Part shown: in pieces, positions 62,711-64,000 of the stretch
Layout of the letters: every line of letters begins with the position of its first letter
Position numbering within the stretch: the stretch's first letter is position 1
Origin: Parafilimonas terrae
GTDB taxonomy: Bacteria > Bacteroidota > Bacteroidia > Chitinophagales > Chitinophagaceae
Length of the DNA: 64,000 bases
NCBI RefSeq assembly: GCF_900115755.1
Contig: NZ_FOXQ01000006.1
Span: 186,001 to 250,000, forward strand
Direction: 5' to 3'
Translations under genes and position numbers: made by a program
The notes under the pieces: model-generated
Seen by the model: only the letters and a program-made list of their open reading frames with translations
The model's database searches: none
Told to the model about the DNA's origin: nothing

Positions 62711-63367
62711 CTAATTATTTTTCCCTTTCAACATAGGTACGAAAGAAAAATAATCAAACCATTCTTCATCATAACTGCCATCAGCTTTTTTGGTAAGGCG
62801 CAGCATACGTTGCTTATCCCCTTCATTCACGGGCAATACCATTAAACCGCCTGCTTTTAACTGCTCCACTAATTTGGGCGGAATAAAAGGTGCTGCAGCT
62901 GTAATAAGCACTTTATCAAAAGGCGCATAAGCCGGCAATCCTTCAAAGCCATCTCCGTAAAAAAATTTTATGTTAGGATATTTTGTTTTGAAGAAGAAAG
63001 ACTTATTAATGTCGTACAATTTACGCTGCCGTTCTATTGTATAAACCCATGCGCCTAATTCCGCCAGCACGCTTGCCTGGTAAACACTGCCGGTGCCTAT
63101 TTCAAGAATTTTATCGCCGCGATGCACATTCAATAATTGCGTTTGATAAGCAACGGTATAAGGCTGGGAAATAGTTTGCTCCGCCGCAATGGGAAATGCC
63201 CTGTCTTCATAAGCAATTTTATCAAAAGCAGAATCTAAAAAAAAATGCCGCGGCACATTATACATGGCTTCCAGCACCATTTCTGATGTTATGCCTTTTG
63301 TGCGCAATGAATCTATCAGTTTTTTTCTTAACCCTTTATGCTGGTATGTATCTTCCAGTTTTCTCAT
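62711..63367 (-). CDS. pcm: Protein-L-isoaspartate O-methyltransferase
   Basis: Methylates isoaspartyl residues for repair of aged proteins. SAM motif EIGTGSVYQASVLAELGAWV near residue 85, KVLITAAAPFIPPKLVEQLK further on, and the N-terminal VPRHFFLD; 218 residues is typical. A TAGGTTTG element at 63380-63373 is only 5 nt upstream of the ATG, with ATTG 19 bp further up, giving an almost leaderless mRNA. Confidence 0.94.
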   Translation of the reverse strand: MRKLEDTYQHKGLRKKLIDSLRTKGITSEMVLEAMYNVPRHFFLDSAFDKIAYEDRAFPIAAEQTISQPYTVAYQTQLLNVHRGDKILEIGTGSVYQASVLAELGAWVYTIERQRKLYDINKSFFFKTKYPNIKFFYGDGFEGLPAYAPFDKVLITAAAPFIPPKLVEQLKAGGLMVLPVNEGDKQRMLRLTKKADGSYDEEWFDYFSFVPMLKGKNN

Positions 63368-63372
63368 TGCTG

Positions 63373-63380
63373 CAAACCTA
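63373..63380 (-). promoter_or_regulatory. -7 element of pcm
   Basis: TAGGTTTG, a full match to TAnnTTTG, with ATTG at the 19-bp distance. Five nt before the ATG. Confidence 0.5.
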
Positions 63381-63559
63381 AAAAGCTTGCGCTAACTTTC
63401 AATAGATGTTGAAGAAATTATTATGATGTCTGGTTATTAACATCTGCGCATTATATAGCATCTCCTTTAACTTTAAGGTAAATCTGCAACTTATGAAGAA
63501 CGGTCGTCATTTAAAGCAAACCATACCATCTGCGGATTAAAATAAAAGTGCTTAAGGTG

Positions 63560-64000
63560 CTACTGCCATCCGCCACCCAGCGAACGGTATAATTGCACCA
63601 ATGCTATTAATACATCTTTACGGTTATCATTTAGTTCGAGTTCGGCCTGCAATACACTTTTCTGAGCCGTAATAACTTCAAGATAAGAAGCGTAGCCTGC
63701 AACGTATAATTCGTTTGCAGAAGTTACGCCATTACTGAGCTCATTTACTTCCAGTTGTTTAAGCATTTGAATATGCCTTTTGTTTTTTATATCGTTCAAT
63801 CCTATATACACTTCATTGAAACTATTCAGCAGTGATTGCTGGTATTTATAAAAAGCTTCCTTTTGGGCCGCCCCAGCTAATTGATAATTACCCTCTATTG
63901 CTTTTTTATTGAACAAAGGTGCTGTTAGCCCTCCAAGCAAACCATACGTAACCGAGGCGGCATTAAACAGCAAATTTCCCTTGAAAGAATTTAAACCGAA
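63560..64000 (-). CDS. NodT-type outer-membrane efflux factor, C-terminal part
   Basis: The frame runs off the right edge; the last 147 codons are seen. The text TYGLLGGLTAPLFNKKAIEGNYQLA and ELYVAGYASYLEVITAQKSVL with LIALVQLYRSLGGGW at the C terminus is characteristic of RND-type outer-membrane factors (NodT/OprM). The rest of the pump must lie beyond the window. A TTG near 63973 is not a start. Confidence 0.85.
   Translation of the reverse strand, partial: FGLNSFKGNLLFNAASVTYGLLGGLTAPLFNKKAIEGNYQLAGAAQKEAFYKYQQSLLNSFNEVYIGLNDIKNKRHIQMLKQLEVNELSNGVTSANELYVAGYASYLEVITAQKSVLQAELELNDNRKDVLIALVQLYRSLGGGWQ

Overview
The window looks like a chromosomal segment of a Bacteroidota bacterium, most probably family Chitinophagaceae (an inference from gene content, not from a search). 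Supporting signs are a short primary sigma factor without region 1.1, a gliding-motility lipoprotein GldH, a DUF4270 lipoprotein beside a short GT5 glycogen synthase and panC, a DUF5522 mini-protein, SusA-like GH13 enzymes, and many start sites preceded by the Bacteroidota -7 element TAnnTTTG (sometimes with TTTG 18-19 bp upstream) instead of a Shine-Dalgarno sequence. No rRNA, CRISPR array, prophage or intact insertion sequence was seen.

Layout. 1-948 is gene-poor. 949-12242 is an arabinose/arabinan locus, all on the + strand: exported GH51 arabinofuranosidase, mutarotase, araB, a second GH51, araD, araA and a sodium/sugar symporter. Three of its spacers carry related inverted repeats. 12254-28967 is housekeeping: a NUDIX hydrolase, a stand-alone C-terminal half of CarB, rpoD, ccmB, pdhA, a TPR protein, ribH, a LutA-like protein, a DUF2027-Smr protein, a toxin-antitoxin pair with a frameshifted toxin, PBP1C, YtxH, a DnaQ/GIY-YIG fusion, valS, a PAP2 phosphatase and a GNAT enzyme. 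29150-34178 is the accessory, decayed part: an ABC ATPase plus TolC pair without a permease, a repeat copy, a lipoprotein flanked by inverted 8-mers, a frameshifted membrane gene, a pseudogene beside tRNA-Leu and a cluster of palindromes.

34179-45621 combines alpha-glucan use (MFS transporter, exported GH13, glycogen synthase, cytosolic GH13) with metK, DUF4270, panC, DUF1801, prfB (with its programmed +1 frameshift) and a MITE-like element with perfect 17-bp terminal repeats and a 5-bp target duplication. 45711-55077 holds gldH, yicC, a GT2 glycosyltransferase, three tRNAs (Gly, Leu, Gln), trmB, an alkyltransferase-like protein, a Tat-exported oxidoreductase, a Crp-type regulator, a cupin, and a HipA-like kinase overlapping a DUF3037 gene. 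55189-64000 has a BamA/TamA-type barrel protein, a thioesterase, a YdeI-like protein, pdxA, fabH, a short asparaginase-like protein, pcm and the 3' part of a NodT-type outer-membrane factor.

How it fits together: the arabinose genes form a complete route from arabinosides to D-xylulose 5-phosphate, with no dedicated regulator visible. The MFS/GH13 pair imports and cleaves maltodextrins. The most unusual features are the spacer repeats of the arabinose locus, twin promoters of which one runs straight into a terminator, the split CarB, two single-base homopolymer frameshifts, the MITE-like element with a second partial copy, and word-like repeats that have entered the pbpC and valS reading frames.
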